The notes under the pieces: generated by a model
The model's database searches: none
What the model was told of the DNA's origin: nothing
The model's input: the letters and a program-made list of their open reading frames with translations, nothing else
In this document: in pieces, positions 39,117 to 49,443 of the stretch
How the letters are laid out: each line of letters opens with the position of its first letter
Position numbering within the stretch: the first letter of the stretch is position 1
Made by a program: the position numbers and the translations under genes
Assembly (NCBI GenBank): GCA_020850355.1
Contig: JADZEX010000037.1
Span: forward strand, 1 to 64,000
DNA length: 64,000 bases
From: Fimbriimonadaceae bacterium
Lineage (GTDB): Bacteria; Armatimonadota; UBA10988
Direction of reading: 5' to 3'

Positions 39117-39664
39117 AGTACCGCGCTGTCTACCTCGATCGCGATGGGGTGCTCAACGACGAGCTGTTCGATTACGTGCGCCGCCCCGAGGAGTTGCTGG
39201 TTTCGCCCGGCGCCGGGGCCGCCGTGGCGCGGCTGAACGCCGCCGGGCTGACCGTGGCGGTGGTGACCAACCAGGGCGGCGTGGGGCGGGGTTACTACAG
39301 CTTGGAGACCCTGGCGGCCATCCACCAGACGTTGTGCGACGAACTGGCCACCGCCGGTGCCCACCTGGACGGCATCTACGCCTGCGTCCACCACCCGGAG
39401 GCTGGCTGCGAGTGCCGCAAGCCGCGGCCGGGGCTGCTGCGGCAGGCAGCTCACGAGCTGCAGTTCGATCCCGCCCAGGCGGTGCTGGTGGGCGACACGC
39501 TGCGCGACCTGCAGGCAGCCCGGGCGGTCGGCGCGGCCGCGCTGCTGGTGCGGACCGGGCGCTACCTGGAGGCTGCGGCGGAGCTGCCCGGTAGCGGTGT
39601 GGAGCCGGATGCGGTAGTGGACGACCTCGCCGCAGCGGTGGACTGGATCCTGGCCGCTGAGTGA
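39113..39664 (+). CDS. gmhB: D-glycero-D-manno-heptose 1,7-bisphosphate phosphatase (GmhB-like HAD)
   Basis: The 183-residue HAD phosphatase removes the C7 phosphate in ADP-heptose synthesis. Catalytic DxDG is DRDGVL at the N-terminus, TNQGGVGRG gives motif II, and VLVGDTLRDLQAA gives motif IV. The family-specific zinc site is present as CVHHPEAGCECRKPRPG (Cys, His, Cys, Cys). Length fits GmhB (about 180-190). The start is GTG at 39113 with GAGGAGG upstream, overlapping the methyltransferase stop. Heptose kinase (hldE N-half) and gmhA are not in the window. A histidinol-phosphate phosphatase of the same fold is an alternative, less likely because of the heptose neighbour. Confidence 0.88.
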   Translation: MKYRAVYLDRDGVLNDELFDYVRRPEELLVSPGAGAAVARLNAAGLTVAVVTNQGGVGRGYYSLETLAAIHQTLCDELATAGAHLDGIYACVHHPEAGCECRKPRPGLLRQAAHELQFDPAQAVLVGDTLRDLQAARAVGAAALLVRTGRYLEAAAELPGSGVEPDAVVDDLAAAVDWILAAE

Positions 39665-39713
39665 GGCAGGAGCCCGCCGCGACTCGACCAACTGCGGCGG
39701 CGGGAGCGCCGCG

Positions 39714-42700
39714 ATGATCGCTCGACTGCTGCCCCTACTGCTGGCCTGCCCCACCCTCCTGGCAGCGCCCACCGTCGCCGCCGGCCGGGCCGCCGACCTG
39801 CGCCTGGATGGCCAGCTCAACGAACCAGCCTGGGCGACGGTGCCCTGGAGCAGCGGCTTCAGCCGCGCCGGGCGCGACGAGCAGGTGGCTCCCGCGGCGG
39901 TCCAGACACGCTTCAAGGTGCTCGTCGAGGACGCGGCGGTGACCGTCGGGATCGTCTGCGACGAGCCCCAGATGGCCTCCCTGAAGGCGGCGACGCCGTG
40001 GCGCGACGGCGCGATCTGGCAAGACGATTGCGTCGAGGTCTTCTGCGACCCGGCCAATGAGGGCCGCTACTACCACCAGGTGATGGTCAATAGCCGCGGC
40101 GCCATCTACGACAGCCACTCGGCCGACTACGGCCTGGTCCACAGCCGACTCTGGAATGGTGCCTTCGAGGCGGCCGGCGCGGTCGACCCGGCGGCCGGGC
40201 AATGGTCGGTCGAGCTGCGCCTGCCGTACGCCGCGCTGCTGCTGCCGGCGCAGGCCGGCGCCACCTGGCGCTTCAACGTGGCCCGCGAGCGCCAGGCTGG
40301 CGGCAAGAGCGAGCTGACCTCCTGGGCGCCGCTGCAAGGCAACTTCCACCAGCCCCGGCTGTGGGGCACCCTGACCGGCCTGCCGGCCGACTACCGCGGC
40401 TTTCGCTATCGCCTGGGCGAACCGGCGGTCGAGGTCAACTCGGCCGCCAACGGCTGGTCGACCCTCCACCTGAGCTGGCCGCTGCGCAACGAGACGACTG
40501 CCGCCAGCACCTTGACGCCCAGCCTGGAAGTCATTGACCAGCCGGCCACGCGCCAGGCTGGGCCGGCGGTGGAGGTGCCCGTCGGCCGCGAGGTGGCTCT
40601 GCAACTGCCGCCGCTGAAGGTCCAGGCTGCCGCCAACGCCTGGCTGGTCTTGCGGCTGACCGACGCCGCCGGCCGGCTGGTCGTGGCGCAGGTCAAGAGC
40701 CTCAGCAGCCAGGCCCGGCCGCTGCAGGTGACGCTACGCCGGCCCTGCTACCGCGGCAACATCTATGCCAGTGAGAAGCTGCCCGCGCTGGCGTACGACC
40801 TGCAGCTCAGCGCCGCGGTGCGGCAGAGTAGCGCCGCGGTGGTCGCCCAGCTCACCGATCCGGCCGGCCGGGTCCTGCGGCAACAGCGCCTCGCCATCGG
40901 CGAACTGGCCGCCGCGCAGCAGCTCCCGCTGCCAGAGCTGGCGGTCGGCCGCTACACCCTGACGGTCCAGGCGCTGGCCGCCGACGGCGCCGTGCAGGCC
41001 ACCCAGGCGGTGCCGATCCGCAAGCTGCCGGCCCCGCCGGCCGGCCACGAAGTGCGTATCGACGAGCAGCGCAACCTCCTGGTGGACGGCCGGCCGGTCC
41101 TCCCGATTGGCTGGTACGGCGGCTTGCCGACTGCCGATCCGAGGCCGGAGGTGCTGGCGCTCCAGAACGTCACGACGCCGGAGGTGGTCGGCCCCGGCCA
41201 GACCGCCGGGATCGCCGAGGCGTACCGCCAGAGTGGGCGCTACACCGTGATCAGCCTCGAAAACGGTCGGCTCTACTACGCCTTCAACCTCTGGCGGCAG
41301 GGCCAGGAAGAGCTGGCCAAGACCCGCGACGAACTCCACACCCTCACCGCGCCGTCCGAGGACCTCAAGCGCCTGGCCCGTGAGCTGGTCGAGAGTGTCC
41401 GCGGGACACCTGGCCTGCTGGGCTACTACCTCGCCGACGAGCCCGAGATTCATGACATCCCGTCGTCCTACCTGGAGAGCTACTACCAGTTCCTGGCGGA
41501 GCTGGACCCCTACCATCCGGTGTTCATCACCAACGACACCATCGATGGCCTGGTGACGCACGGCGTGAACTGCGCCGACGTGCTGGATCCCGACCCCTAC
41601 TCGCCGGACTGGGACTACGTGCCGAACTTCCTGAAGAAGATCAACGAGATTGCCGGCCCCGGGAAGGCCACCTGGGTGACGCTTTGGCACTCCACCGGCG
41701 ACACCCACTTCGCCCAGGAGTGGGGCAGCGGACCGGCTTACAGCTACCGCGTCTGCCGCAACCAGTACCTGGCGTCGGTGGCCTACGGCGCCAAGGGCTT
41801 CACGGCCTACACCAGCGCCTTCTTCCTGCCGGAGATCGAGTACCGCTACGGTCTGCCGCCGATCTGGCGGGAGCTGCGCCTGCTGGAGCCGGCGATTGCG
41901 GCGCCAGCGGGCGGCGCAGTGACGGTCGACGGCGCCCCCGAGTTGGCCCGCTGGGCCCGCCGGGCCAAGGGCCACGTCTACCTGATCGTGGTCAACCACA
42001 AGCCAGGCGAGGCGCGCGGCACGGTCCACTGGGACGGCCTGGCCGGCGTGACCAGCCTGACGGTGATGTCCGAAGGGCGCCAGGTTGCGGTTCGAGATGG
42101 CGCTTTCAGCGACACCTGGGCCGAGGGCGACGCGCATGTCTACACCACCGACCCGGCCGCCGCCGCGCTGCCGACCACGGCGGCAGTGACTGCGGAGCTG
42201 GCCCAGCGCAAGGCGGCTGCGGCGAAGCCGGGCAATCTGCTGCATGTCAGCCGCGGCGTGCGGGCCCGTGCCTCCGAGGGCTTCTACGCCCCCTGGTTCG
42301 AGCAGTACTACTACTACGCCATCAACGGCCTGACCGACGACGCCGGCTGGTCGGCCAGTCACGCCGGCGGCAAGCCGAGCTGGCTGGAGCTGGCGCTGCC
42401 CGCCGAGGGCCCGGTCGGACAGGTGGTGATCCACACCCCCAACCTGGCCGACTACCGCGTCGACCTGACCACGGCCGACGGTCGCCAGGCCAGTTTCAGC
42501 GTGGTTGGCAACACCCAGACCACCATCGTCCACGACCTGCGCCCGGCCGTGTCCTGCCTCAAGCTGCGGCTGACGGCCGCCAAGGCCCGCAACGGTGTGC
42601 CGACGGTCGCGGAGATCGAAGCCTACGCCGCTCCCGGCAGCGGCCCGGCCACGGTGCTCACCCAGAGCGCCCCGCTGGGAGTCGCCAAGGTCGCCCCGCG

Positions 42701-43547
42701 CTTCAGCGGTGCGGGCGGCGCCGATCTCTGGGACCTCAGCTTCGCGCCGTTGGAGACGGCGCCGCAGTTCTACTGGGATGCCCGCGACACCCGTTGGGTG
42801 CTTGACCCGGCCAAGCTCCAGGCCACGGCGGTCGCCGGCGGTGGCGTGCGGATCTGCTCAACCGCGCCCGAGGGGTATGCTGCGATGAGCCGGATCCTGC
42901 CACTCGGTCGAGAGCAGCGCTTCTTCCAGGTCGACCTGCAGGCTATCGCCGGCGAGGGCTACCGCTACGCCCACCTGGGAGTCACCACCAGCAGCGGGCA
43001 GCCGGGCTATCGGATGCCGCTGAACATCAACCGGCCCGGCCTGTACACGCTGGACCTGCACCATGTCCATGACAACTACCGCCAGGGTCGGGACCAGAAC
43101 GCGCTGGTGCGGCTGGGATGCGCCGGATCGGCGCAGCAGGCTGACGGCACGGTGCGGCCGGGGCCGTGCTTCCAGTTCGGCTGGGTCCGCCTGGTGGCGC
43201 GGCCACGCAACGCCCTGGTGGTGACGCGCGCCGATGGCAGCCCGCTGGGCGAGACCTTGCGCGCCGGCGACACGCTGCACTTTGAGGTCTTGCTCGACCA
43301 GCCGGCCCGCGATGTGGTGGTCGAAGCGCAGGCCGGGTCGGCGCTGAGCAGCCTCCGCCTGAATGGCGAACCCTACGTGCCGCTGCGCCCCGCCGACGAC
43401 ACGCAGCGGGTCTGGGTCGGTCAGCTCACGCTCGGTCCGGGCAGCGGCACCTTCCGCTACGAGGGCTACCCGCTAGTGTTCCGCGCCGTGGTCACCGGCG
43501 GCAGCATCCCCGCCACCTACGCGGCGGTCAGCAGCAGCCTCGAGTGA
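39714..43547 (+). CDS. Giant secreted CBM9-like / TIM barrel / discoidin protein
   Basis: This 1277-residue protein starts with a signal peptide (LLPLLLACPTLLAAP). Residues about 25-230 look like a CBM9-type carbohydrate-binding domain (LRLDGQLNEPAW, DDCVEVFCDP). Two immunoglobulin-like regions follow. A TIM barrel begins around 445 (RNLLVDGRPVLPIGWYGG) and contains LGYYLADEPEI, with E576 a candidate acid/base. GHVYLIVVNHKPGEAR marks its end. An F5/8-type (discoidin) domain follows at about 845-985 (HVSRGVRARASEGF and VAEIEAYAAPG). The substrate is unknown. The ATG has GGGAG upstream. It probably binds and possibly cleaves a plant or surface glycan, in keeping with the window's other secreted hydrolases. 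It is convergent with the histidine kinase. Confidence 0.75.
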   Translation: MIARLLPLLLACPTLLAAPTVAAGRAADLRLDGQLNEPAWATVPWSSGFSRAGRDEQVAPAAVQTRFKVLVEDAAVTVGIVCDEPQMASLKAATPWRDGAIWQDDCVEVFCDPANEGRYYHQVMVNSRGAIYDSHSADYGLVHSRLWNGAFEAAGAVDPAAGQWSVELRLPYAALLLPAQAGATWRFNVARERQAGGKSELTSWAPLQGNFHQPRLWGTLTGLPADYRGFRYRLGEPAVEVNSAANGWSTLHLSWPLRNETTAASTLTPSLEVIDQPATRQAGPAVEVPVGREVALQLPPLKVQAAANAWLVLRLTDAAGRLVVAQVKSLSSQARPLQVTLRRPCYRGNIYASEKLPALAYDLQLSAAVRQSSAAVVAQLTDPAGRVLRQQRLAIGELAAAQQLPLPELAVGRYTLTVQALAADGAVQATQAVPIRKLPAPPAGHEVRIDEQRNLLVDGRPVLPIGWYGGLPTADPRPEVLALQNVTTPEVVGPGQTAGIAEAYRQSGRYTVISLENGRLYYAFNLWRQGQEELAKTRDELHTLTAPSEDLKRLARELVESVRGTPGLLGYYLADEPEIHDIPSSYLESYYQFLAELDPYHPVFITNDTIDGLVTHGVNCADVLDPDPYSPDWDYVPNFLKKINEIAGPGKATWVTLWHSTGDTHFAQEWGSGPAYSYRVCRNQYLASVAYGAKGFTAYTSAFFLPEIEYRYGLPPIWRELRLLEPAIAAPAGGAVTVDGAPELARWARRAKGHVYLIVVNHKPGEARGTVHWDGLAGVTSLTVMSEGRQVAVRDGAFSDTWAEGDAHVYTTDPAAAALPTTAAVTAELAQRKAAAAKPGNLLHVSRGVRARASEGFYAPWFEQYYYYAINGLTDDAGWSASHAGGKPSWLELALPAEGPVGQVVIHTPNLADYRVDLTTADGRQASFSVVGNTQTTIVHDLRPAVSCLKLRLTAAKARNGVPTVAEIEAYAAPGSGPATVLTQSAPLGVAKVAPRFSGAGGADLWDLSFAPLETAPQFYWDARDTRWVLDPAKLQATAVAGGGVRICSTAPEGYAAMSRILPLGREQRFFQVDLQAIAGEGYRYAHLGVTTSSGQPGYRMPLNINRPGLYTLDLHHVHDNYRQGRDQNALVRLGCAGSAQQADGTVRPGPCFQFGWVRLVARPRNALVVTRADGSPLGETLRAGDTLHFEVLLDQPARDVVVEAQAGSALSSLRLNGEPYVPLRPADDTQRVWVGQLTLGPGSGTFRYEGYPLVFRAVVTGGSIPATYAAVSSSLE

Positions 43548-43554
43548 GCCGCGG

Positions 43555-46500
43555 TCAACCCGGCCGCGGCCGGACCTGGGCCAGGGCGGCGTTGAGATGC
43601 GCCAGCCGGACCGGCTTGCCGACCACCGCGTCGACCCCCTTGGGGTGTTCGCCACTGGCCTCCATCAGGTCACCGAAGCCCGTCACCAGCACCACCGGCG
43701 TGCCCGGCGACCGCGACTTGACGGCGGCGGCGAGCTGGTCGCCGTTCATGTCGGGCATCGCCCGGTCGGTCAGCACCACGTCGTAGCGCCGCGTGCAGAA
43801 CAGCTCCCAGGCCTCGTGGCCGTTGCCCGCCAGATCGCAAGTGTGGCCCTCCGCCTCCAAGAAGGCGGCCAGCATCTGCCGCAGCATCGGCTCGTCGTCG
43901 GCCACCAGGGCGTGCAGGCGTCCCGCCGAACGCGGCGCGCTGGGGCCCGCCGGCGCGGTCGCCGCCGGGGCCCGGGCTGGGAAGCCGATCCGGAAGCGGC
44001 TGCCCTGGCCGAAGCTGCTCTCGATCTCGAAGGTCGCCCCGTGGCGCTGGGCGGTCCCGTAGACCAGCGCCAGCCCCAGCCCGGACCCGTGTTCGCCCTT
44101 GGTGGTGTAGAACGGCTCCAGGCAGCGCCGCCGGACCTCCTCGGTCATCCCGGCCCCGTTGTCGCTGACCTCGACCACCACGGCCCCGGCCGTGACCTTG
44201 CAGCAGACGCCGATCAGGCCGTTCGCAACCTCGGAATCGGCCCGCGCGATGATGGCGTCGGCGGCGTTCAGGATCAGGTTGATCACCGCCTGGCGCAGTT
44301 CGTCGGCGTTGCCGACCACTGGCGGCACCGGGTCCAGCAGCAGGTCGACCCGGATGGTCACCCCGGCCGCCTGGGCCTGGGTCTTCCAGCCCGGCGTCGC
44401 CATCGTCACGGCCTGTTGGAGCACCTCGGCCAGCGCCACGGGCCGCGTGTCGCTCTGCTCGCTGCGTCCGCGGTAGAAGTCCCGCAGTCGCCGCACCACC
44501 GCCGCCGATTGCTCCGCGGCCGAGCGGATCAGTTCCAGCAACTCGCGCGCGCGGACCTGGTCGTTCAGGCCGTGCGGCTGCAGCAGGAGCTCGCTGAACC
44601 CGACTACCGGCGCCAGCGCATTGTTGAAGTCGTGGGCGATCCCGCCGGCCATCGTGCCCAGCGCGCGGAGCCGCTCTTCGGCGGCCGAGCGCTGGTGGCG
44701 GGACTCCAGCTCGCGCAGCGCTTCGGACAGGCGGATGTTGGTCTCGCGCAGCTCATCCTCGCTCTGACGCAGCGCCGCGGCGGCGCGCTGACGTTCGACG
44801 ACTTCCTGGCGCAACTGCTGGTTGGCTTCTTCGAGCGCCGCGGTGCGCTGGCGGACACGCTCTTCGAGCTGGCTCTGGGCCTCCAGCAGGGCCGCCTCCG
44901 CGGCCTTGCGGGCGGTGATGTCGACAAAGCTCTCGAGCAGATAGGTCCGCCCCTGCAAGGTCACCGGCACGACGGTCTTGATCACCGAGATCGGGTTCCC
45001 GTCGAGCTGCAGCAGCGTCCGCTCAGCGTTCTCGCAGGGGTGCCCCAGGTCCGTCACCGGGCACTGCCCGCGCTCGGCCGGGCAGACCACGTCGTGGTAC
45101 AGCCGACCGACGAGGTCACCCCGTTCGCGGCCGGTCAGCGCCTCGGCGACCGGGTTGGCGTCAACCACCCGGTGGGTCTCGGCGTCGATCACCAGGATGC
45201 CGGTCTGCACCCGGTCCAGCAGCGTGCGCGTCCAGGTTTCGCGTTCGCGCAGGGCCTCCTCGACGTCCTGGCGCTCCATCGCCGTGCCGATGGTCGCGGC
45301 CAAACTAAGCAGGGCGCTGGCCTCGGTGTGGCTGAACGCCCGCTGGCCGCGGCACTCGTCGAAGCCGATGAACCCCCACCAACGGCTGTGGGCCTGGATC
45401 GGCACCACCAGGATGGAGCGGATCCCCTGGGACTCCAGGATCGGGCGCTCGGACTCCGGAAGGTCCGCGACATGGCCCCGCACCATCGCGCCGTTGCCGA
45501 GGACCTGCACCCAGCGTCCGAAGCCCCCGGCCTGGTAGGGCAAGTTCTGCAACTCGGGGTTGTCGAGTTCGACTCTGACGCCGTCGTCGACCCACTCGAA
45601 GCGCTGGCTCATCAGCAGCTCGCCGTCGGCGGCGACGCTGTTCTCGAAGATGTAGACCCGGCTGGAACCCGTGGACTGGCCGACGTCGCGCAAGACCTCC
45701 GCGATGCACTCCTGCCAACTGTCAGCCGCCAGCAACAGCCGGGTGCTGGCGGCCACGGTGGCCAGGATGGCGTCGCGCCGCCCGACAGCGTGCTCGGCCG
45801 ACCGCAGGGCGGTCATGTCGCGGGCGGAGCTGAGCACCTGGCGGACACTGCCGTCGGGGGCGTACTCGGGGTAGAGCGCCCAGTCGACGACTTCGCCGCT
45901 CGGGATGGCCACTTCCAGACGGCTGGGCTCGCCGCTTCGGATCACCTCCCGGACCGCCTCCAGGACCTCGCGCTTGAACGGCTCTGGGAGATCGAACTCC
46001 GCCGCGGGGCGACCAACCAGCGAATCGAGCGGCAGACTCAGCAACCGCGAGGCCGCTGCATTGCAGTAGGCCAGACGACCGTGACTGTCGAACCAGCCGA
46101 TGGCGTCGCCGGTGACCTCGGTCACGGCCCGGAAGCGGCGCTCCGTTGCTTGCTGCTCGCGCTGCGCGGTGAGCCGACTCAGATGGGCCTCCAACAGCCC
46201 GGCGCCGGCTTCGACCAGTTGCACGACGGCCGGACCGCAGACCTCGGCGGCGGCGAAGTCGAACTGCAGATGGCCCCACCAACCGGACGCGCCGCTGAGC
46301 GGTACCGCCAACACGGCGCCAGGGACCTGCAGCGGGGGCAGTCGGCGCTCGTATTCGGGCAGCTCGGCGTGGGCGCTGTGGACCACCTGCCCGGCGCGCA
46401 ACAGCTCCTGCCACCGCCCGAGCCCCGCGTCGGCGTAGCCCTGGCTGAGCAACGCCGGCCAGGGCTGCTCCGCGGCTGTCCCAGCGGCCTGCCAGGCCGC

Positions 46501-46863
46501 CAGCGTCTGCAGGCTGGCGGGACGGTCGGCGCGTTCGACGCGCCGCAACAGGATGGCGCGGCGCGCGCCGAGTGCCGGGCCCAGTTCCTCCACGACCAAG
46601 GCCGCGGCGCGGTGCGGCTCGTGGCCCCCGACCAGGCCCTGCCGGACCTTCGACAGCGCCGCGGCCACCTGGGGCAGCGGCCCGCCCGGCGTAGCCTCCG
46701 GCGCCTCGTCGCGAGACCGCGCCCGCGGCCAGGTCAGTCCGAGCAGCAGCCACGGCCAAAGCGGCGTCGGACCGCCGTCGGCCGTCGCGCCGCGCCAGCA
46801 GGCCGCCAGCAGGACCAGGACGCACGCCAGTGGCTCCAACCATCCCCATCGCCTCGGCTGCAT
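43555..46863 (-). CDS. Hybrid sensor histidine kinase with PAS/GAF sensors and receiver
   Basis: The 1102-residue product begins with a membrane segment (LACVLVLLAACW). A GAF-like domain (about 85-250) leads into a PAS domain (RFRAVTEVTGDAIGWFDSHGRL), a second GAF-like domain and another PAS with a short helical coiled coil. The HisKA box GGIAHDFNNALAP contains the phosphorylated His744. HATPase motifs include NLILNAADAI and the Gly-rich GSGLGLALVYG. A C-terminal receiver domain carries Asp1033 in VLTDRAMPD and Lys in VVGKPVRL, so signal relay may be internal or to another partner. No response regulator gene lies beside it. The start ATG at 46863 has GGGAGG. Confidence 0.9.
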   Translation of the reverse strand: MQPRRWGWLEPLACVLVLLAACWRGATADGGPTPLWPWLLLGLTWPRARSRDEAPEATPGGPLPQVAAALSKVRQGLVGGHEPHRAAALVVEELGPALGARRAILLRRVERADRPASLQTLAAWQAAGTAAEQPWPALLSQGYADAGLGRWQELLRAGQVVHSAHAELPEYERRLPPLQVPGAVLAVPLSGASGWWGHLQFDFAAAEVCGPAVVQLVEAGAGLLEAHLSRLTAQREQQATERRFRAVTEVTGDAIGWFDSHGRLAYCNAAASRLLSLPLDSLVGRPAAEFDLPEPFKREVLEAVREVIRSGEPSRLEVAIPSGEVVDWALYPEYAPDGSVRQVLSSARDMTALRSAEHAVGRRDAILATVAASTRLLLAADSWQECIAEVLRDVGQSTGSSRVYIFENSVAADGELLMSQRFEWVDDGVRVELDNPELQNLPYQAGGFGRWVQVLGNGAMVRGHVADLPESERPILESQGIRSILVVPIQAHSRWWGFIGFDECRGQRAFSHTEASALLSLAATIGTAMERQDVEEALRERETWTRTLLDRVQTGILVIDAETHRVVDANPVAEALTGRERGDLVGRLYHDVVCPAERGQCPVTDLGHPCENAERTLLQLDGNPISVIKTVVPVTLQGRTYLLESFVDITARKAAEAALLEAQSQLEERVRQRTAALEEANQQLRQEVVERQRAAAALRQSEDELRETNIRLSEALRELESRHQRSAAEERLRALGTMAGGIAHDFNNALAPVVGFSELLLQPHGLNDQVRARELLELIRSAAEQSAAVVRRLRDFYRGRSEQSDTRPVALAEVLQQAVTMATPGWKTQAQAAGVTIRVDLLLDPVPPVVGNADELRQAVINLILNAADAIIARADSEVANGLIGVCCKVTAGAVVVEVSDNGAGMTEEVRRRCLEPFYTTKGEHGSGLGLALVYGTAQRHGATFEIESSFGQGSRFRIGFPARAPAATAPAGPSAPRSAGRLHALVADDEPMLRQMLAAFLEAEGHTCDLAGNGHEAWELFCTRRYDVVLTDRAMPDMNGDQLAAAVKSRSPGTPVVLVTGFGDLMEASGEHPKGVDAVVGKPVRLAHLNAALAQVRPRPG

Positions 46864-46972
46864 CGAACCGCCTCCCTCAAGCCGGCGGGCTCTCGAGAGC
46901 AGTATCGGCCCGGTGGTTAGCCTCTTTGAGGGTAGCGGCTGAACCGAATGTGAGCAGTCCCCCCCCAACGCA

Positions 46973-47011
46973 GCCCGCCCGCGGGCTGCTGCTGCAGCGC
47001 CGCGGGCGGGC
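46973..47011 (-). terminator. 12-bp GC hairpin after gnd
   Basis: GCCCGCCCGCGG (46973-46984) and CCGCGGGCGGGC (47000-47011), with a 15-base loop, form a perfect stem 24 bases downstream of the gnd stop codon. No U-tract follows. A run of eight C lies at 46960-46967 in the same gap. Confidence 0.6.
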
Positions 47012-47034
47012 CATAGCAATCAGGCGGTGAGCGC

Positions 47035-48450
47035 CTAGGCCAGCCACTCGGTGTGGAACACCCCGGGCTGGTCGATCCGCTCGTAGGTATGCGCGCCGAA
47101 GTAATCGCGCTGGGCCTGCAGCAGATTGGCCGGCAGCCGCGCGCTGCGGTAGCTGTCGTAGTAGCTCAACGCGCTGCTGAACGCCGGAATCGGCACGCCC
47201 AGCCGGGTCGCCGTCGCAACGACTTCACGCCAGGCCGCTTGCGCGTCGCCGACGACCTGCTTGAAGAACGGGTCGAGCAGCAGATTGGCCAGTTGCGGGT
47301 CCCGTTGATAGGCCTCGGTGATGCGATGCAGGAAACGCGCTCGGATGATGCAGCCGCCGCGCCAGAGCTTGGCGATCTCGCCGAAGTTGAGCTCCCAGCC
47401 GTACTCTCGGCCTGCCTCGCGCATCAACTGAAAGCCCTGCGCGTAGCTGCAGATCTTGCTGGCGTAGAGCGACTTGCGGATCATCTCGACGAACGCCGCG
47501 CGATCGCCCTCGATCACGCCGCTCGGACCGGGCAGGACGGCGCTCGCGGCGACTCGCTCGGCTTTGATGGCCGAGATGCACCGCGCGAACACCGCCTCGG
47601 CGATGGTCGGCGCGGGCACGCCCAGGTCCAGCGCGTTCTGGCTGGTCCACTTGCCGGTGCCCTTCTGCCCGGCGGTGTCGAGAATCAGCTCCACCAGCGG
47701 CTGCCCGGTCGCCGGATCGACCTTCCCGAAGATGTCGCGGGTGATCTCGATCAGGTAGCTGTCCAGTTCGCCCGCGTTCCACTCGGTGAAGACCTCGTGC
47801 AGCTCGGCGGCGCGCAGGCCGAGGCCCTGGCTCATCAGCCAGTAAGCCTCGCAAATCAACTGCATGTCGCCGTACTCGATGCCGTTGTGGATCATCTTGA
47901 CATAGTGCCCCGCCCCATCGGGACCGATGTAGGCGCAGCACGGCTCGTCTTCGACGTGCGCGCTGATCCGCTGCCGCAGCGGACCGACGGCGTCCCAGGC
48001 GGCGGCGTGACCGCCGGGCATCACGGCCGGTCCCTTCAGCGCGCCCTCTTCGCCGCCGCTGACGCCGGTGCCGATGTACAGCAGGTCGCGGGCGCCGGCT
48101 TCCTGGCAGCGGCGAATCGTGTCGGTGAAGAGGCTGTTGCCGCCGTCCAGCAGGATGTCGCCCGCCTCCAGGTGCGGCGCCACGGCCGCGATCATGTGGT
48201 CCACCGCGCTGCCAGCCTTGACCATCAGAAAGACCCGCCGCGGACGGGCCAGACTCGCCACGAAGTCGGCGATGTCGGCGTAGCCCTGGATCTGCTTCCC
48301 GCCGCAGCGCTGCGCGACGAACTCCTCCATGGTCGCCGTGGTGCGGTTGAAGACCGACACCTGAAAGCCCTTGCTCTCCAGGTTCAGCACCAGGTTCTGG
48401 CCCATCACCGCGAGCCCGATCAGGCCAATGTCGCTCAGCTTGTCACTCAT
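47035..48450 (-). CDS. gnd: 6-phosphogluconate dehydrogenase, decarboxylating
   Basis: The 471-residue enzyme oxidises 6-phosphogluconate to ribulose 5-phosphate and CO2 with NADP in the oxidative pentose phosphate pathway. The Rossmann motif is [24 protein letters not shown] and [11 protein letters not shown] contain substrate contacts, [13 protein letters not shown] contains the catalytic lysine, and KGTGKWTS is also conserved. Full length (about 470) and the C-terminal [11 protein letters not shown] are typical of the long-chain GndA type. GAGGAT precedes the ATG. It follows a HAD gene by 45 bases, a possible operon. A hairpin lies downstream. Confidence 0.97.
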   Translation of the reverse strand: MSDKLSDIGLIGLAVMGQNLVLNLESKGFQVSVFNRTTATMEEFVAQRCGGKQIQGYADIADFVASLARPRRVFLMVKAGSAVDHMIAAVAPHLEAGDILLDGGNSLFTDTIRRCQEAGARDLLYIGTGVSGGEEGALKGPAVMPGGHAAAWDAVGPLRQRISAHVEDEPCCAYIGPDGAGHYVKMIHNGIEYGDMQLICEAYWLMSQGLGLRAAELHEVFTEWNAGELDSYLIEITRDIFGKVDPATGQPLVELILDTAGQKGTGKWTSQNALDLGVPAPTIAEAVFARCISAIKAERVAASAVLPGPSGVIEGDRAAFVEMIRKSLYASKICSYAQGFQLMREAGREYGWELNFGEIAKLWRGGCIIRARFLHRITEAYQRDPQLANLLLDPFFKQVVGDAQAAWREVVATATRLGVPIPAFSSALSYYDSYRSARLPANLLQAQRDYFGAHTYERIDQPGVFHTEWLA

Positions 48451-48495
48451 CGCAAGATCCTCGTCTACAGCGCCCCAGCTCCGTTGCCCGCAGCC

Positions 48496-49374
48496 CTACT
48501 GCCAGCGCATCTTGGACGGCAGCACCGCGTCGAACTCGGCGATCCGCGCCGCCTCGTACTCGCCGGCGTAAGTGCCCGCGAAGAACCGCGCCAACGCCTC
48601 GTGGTACAACCGCTCCCAGCTCGCCGCTTCCTGCCCCGGCAGGATCGGAAAGAACAGGTAGTGGTGGGCCTTGGCGGCCTTCAGGTCGCCGGGCGCGTCG
48701 CCCAGCATCAGCACGTGGCTGGGATCGTACTTGCCGCCCGCCGCCCACTCCAGCATCTGGGCCTTGCTGCCGACCTCCTGCCCGCAAATCGCCTGCACGT
48801 AGCCGTCGATGCCGTGCTCCGCCCACTCACGCTGCAAGGCCTCACCTGGCGTGCCGCTGACCACCAGCAACTCCGCCTGGCCGCTGGCCTGCTGCAAGAA
48901 CTCGGTGACCAGCGGGAAGGGCGGCAGGTCGTGGACCATCTCCTCGACCGCTTGATTGACCGCCTCACTCCAGGCCAGTGTGCGCTGCAACACCGCGTCG
49001 CCCGCCGCGGCGGCGCGCTGCAGGGCCGGGTTGCCCAGCTTGGTCTCGGTCTTAACCCACTCCCGGAAGCTGTCACAGGCCGGCGACCGCCAGCCGCGGG
49101 CCTGTACTTCGGGCCAGGCGTCGAGCAGGTCGAAGGTCATCACCAGGGCCGGAAAGCGGTTGACCCCCCGCCACTTGCTGTACAGGTTGACGAACTCCGA
49201 AGCCTCGCGGGCGTACTTGCTGACCGGCTGGCAGTCCCAGTGCTTGATGATGTTCGGGATAAAGCACTCCTTGTGCTTCAGCTCCATGCTGTCAAAGCAG
49301 CACCCGTCTGAGTCAATCCCGATGAAGAAATCGTGTTGCGCGGCAATCGCCTGCAACTCCTGCTGCGTTGGCAT
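48496..49374 (-). CDS. HAD-superfamily hydrolase upstream of gnd
   Basis: This 292-residue protein has the HAD nucleophile motif FIGIDSDGCCFDS (DxDG form), a middle motif LLVVSGTPGEAL, and VLMLGDAPGDLKAAKAHH as the acid motif. An inserted helical cap (about 40-175) is longer than in small phosphoglycolate phosphatases and contains TKLGNPALQR. The substrate is unknown. Pairing with gnd 45 bases downstream might indicate a sugar phosphate, but this is only positional. AGGAGG precedes the ATG at 49374, and an upstream in-frame ATG at 49428 has no good ribosome site. Confidence 0.8.
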   Translation of the reverse strand: MPTQQELQAIAAQHDFFIGIDSDGCCFDSMELKHKECFIPNIIKHWDCQPVSKYAREASEFVNLYSKWRGVNRFPALVMTFDLLDAWPEVQARGWRSPACDSFREWVKTETKLGNPALQRAAAAGDAVLQRTLAWSEAVNQAVEEMVHDLPPFPLVTEFLQQASGQAELLVVSGTPGEALQREWAEHGIDGYVQAICGQEVGSKAQMLEWAAGGKYDPSHVLMLGDAPGDLKAAKAHHYLFFPILPGQEAASWERLYHEALARFFAGTYAGEYEAARIAEFDAVLPSKMRWQ

Positions 49375-49443
49375 GGGACGCCTCCTTCCCGGCGGTGGCC
49401 GCTGCGCCGGCCCGCGGCATTGTCGCATTGCGCCGGATCAGCG

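Noticed and set aside
43597-46920. 1107-residue open frame on the plus strand
   Set aside because: It is the antisense shadow of the histidine kinase gene, whose His, HATPase and receiver motifs are clear.
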